A DNA stretch of 64,000 bases from Shewanella glacialipiscicola (GTDB taxonomy: Bacteria > Pseudomonadota > Gammaproteobacteria > Enterobacterales > Shewanellaceae), in contig NZ_JAKILU010000002.1 in the NCBI RefSeq assembly GCF_023283485.1, forward strand, positions 186,001-250,000. Direction: 5' to 3'. Within the stretch, counting starts at the first letter, position 1, and each line of letters opens with the position of its first letter. The position numbers and the translations under genes were made by a program. Below, piece by piece: positions 63,919 through 64,000 of this stretch. Below the pieces are notes generated by a model that was not told the origin of the DNA, did not search any database, and was given only the letters and a program-made list of their open reading frames with translations.

Positions 63919-64000
63919 CTAAGCATGCTTGTCCATTGCTTCAACGAACTGCGCTAATTGAGTCGTTTGTTCGTCAGTCAGAGCTAGATTTTGCAATAAT
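63919..64000 (-). CDS. trmD: tRNA (guanine-N1)-methyltransferase TrmD, C-terminal end only
   Basis: The minus strand reads LLQNLALTDEQTTQLAQFVEAMDKHA then stop, the C-terminal helix of TrmD. The gene continues past the window edge. TrmD methylates G37 of several tRNAs. Confidence 0.85.
   Translation of the reverse strand, partial: LLQNLALTDEQTTQLAQFVEAMDKHA

Overview
This window is chromosomal DNA from a gammaproteobacterium, almost certainly a Shewanella of the oneidensis/putrefaciens type. The evidence is conserved gene order and protein character: smpB-ssrA with ratA/ratB and bamE, a SonM/SonA-type split-borosin pair, aceBA, and rplS next to aroF-tyrA, hcp-hcr and pheA. It is mostly core genome. 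I see no insertion sequence, prophage or CRISPR array.

Layout. 1-8.5 kb: a DUF3087 membrane protein, a COG0523 (CobW-type) metal GTPase, an RhlE-like RNA helicase, a large LytS-type/PAS/GGDEF/EAL c-di-GMP protein, a lipoprotein cyclophilin and a MarR regulator. 8.5-14.6 kb: choline to glycine betaine genes, as betI-betB-betA with a perfect palindromic operator, followed by a divergent BCCT-type transporter and a TorF-type porin. 15-18.3 kb: an iron alcohol dehydrogenase, a small unknown protein, an 11-residue-repeat lipoprotein and a thioesterase. 18.8-22 kb: the glyoxylate shunt (aceB-aceA). 22.7-27.1 kb: a siderophore-type TonB receptor behind a Fur box, and a KefB-type antiporter. 27.4-30.3 kb: the most unusual locus, a split borosin RiPP methyltransferase and precursor (sonM-sonA) joined with zero spacing to a TPR-GGDEF protein.

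30.6-33.4 kb: bamE, ratB/ratA and smpB followed by the tmRNA gene. 33.4-34.9 kb is nearly gene-free. 34.9-40 kb: a YebC-family protein, hibernation factor Hpf, a three-gene Fur-box iron membrane operon (DUF3649, PepSY-TM, DUF3325) and an OsmC protein. 40-48.7 kb: a tricorn-like protease and the thrABC operon with its thrL attenuator. 49-52.3 kb: slyD, trpR, a cytochrome c' and cytochrome b561 pair, and raiA, the second hibernation factor. 52.3-53.9 kb: a long AT-rich non-coding stretch with short repeats, ending in the pheL attenuator. 53.9-64 kb: pheA with an unusual C-terminal DAHP-synthase-like domain, a CPA1 antiporter, hcr/hcp for nitrosative stress, tyrA-aroF, rplS and the end of trmD.

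Several systems recur in the window: attenuation by leader peptides (thr and phe) that appear to share one fold logic, two ribosome hibernation factors plus the tmRNA rescue system, two iron loci with Fur-like boxes, and two c-di-GMP proteins. All calls are from reading the sequence; no database search was run.
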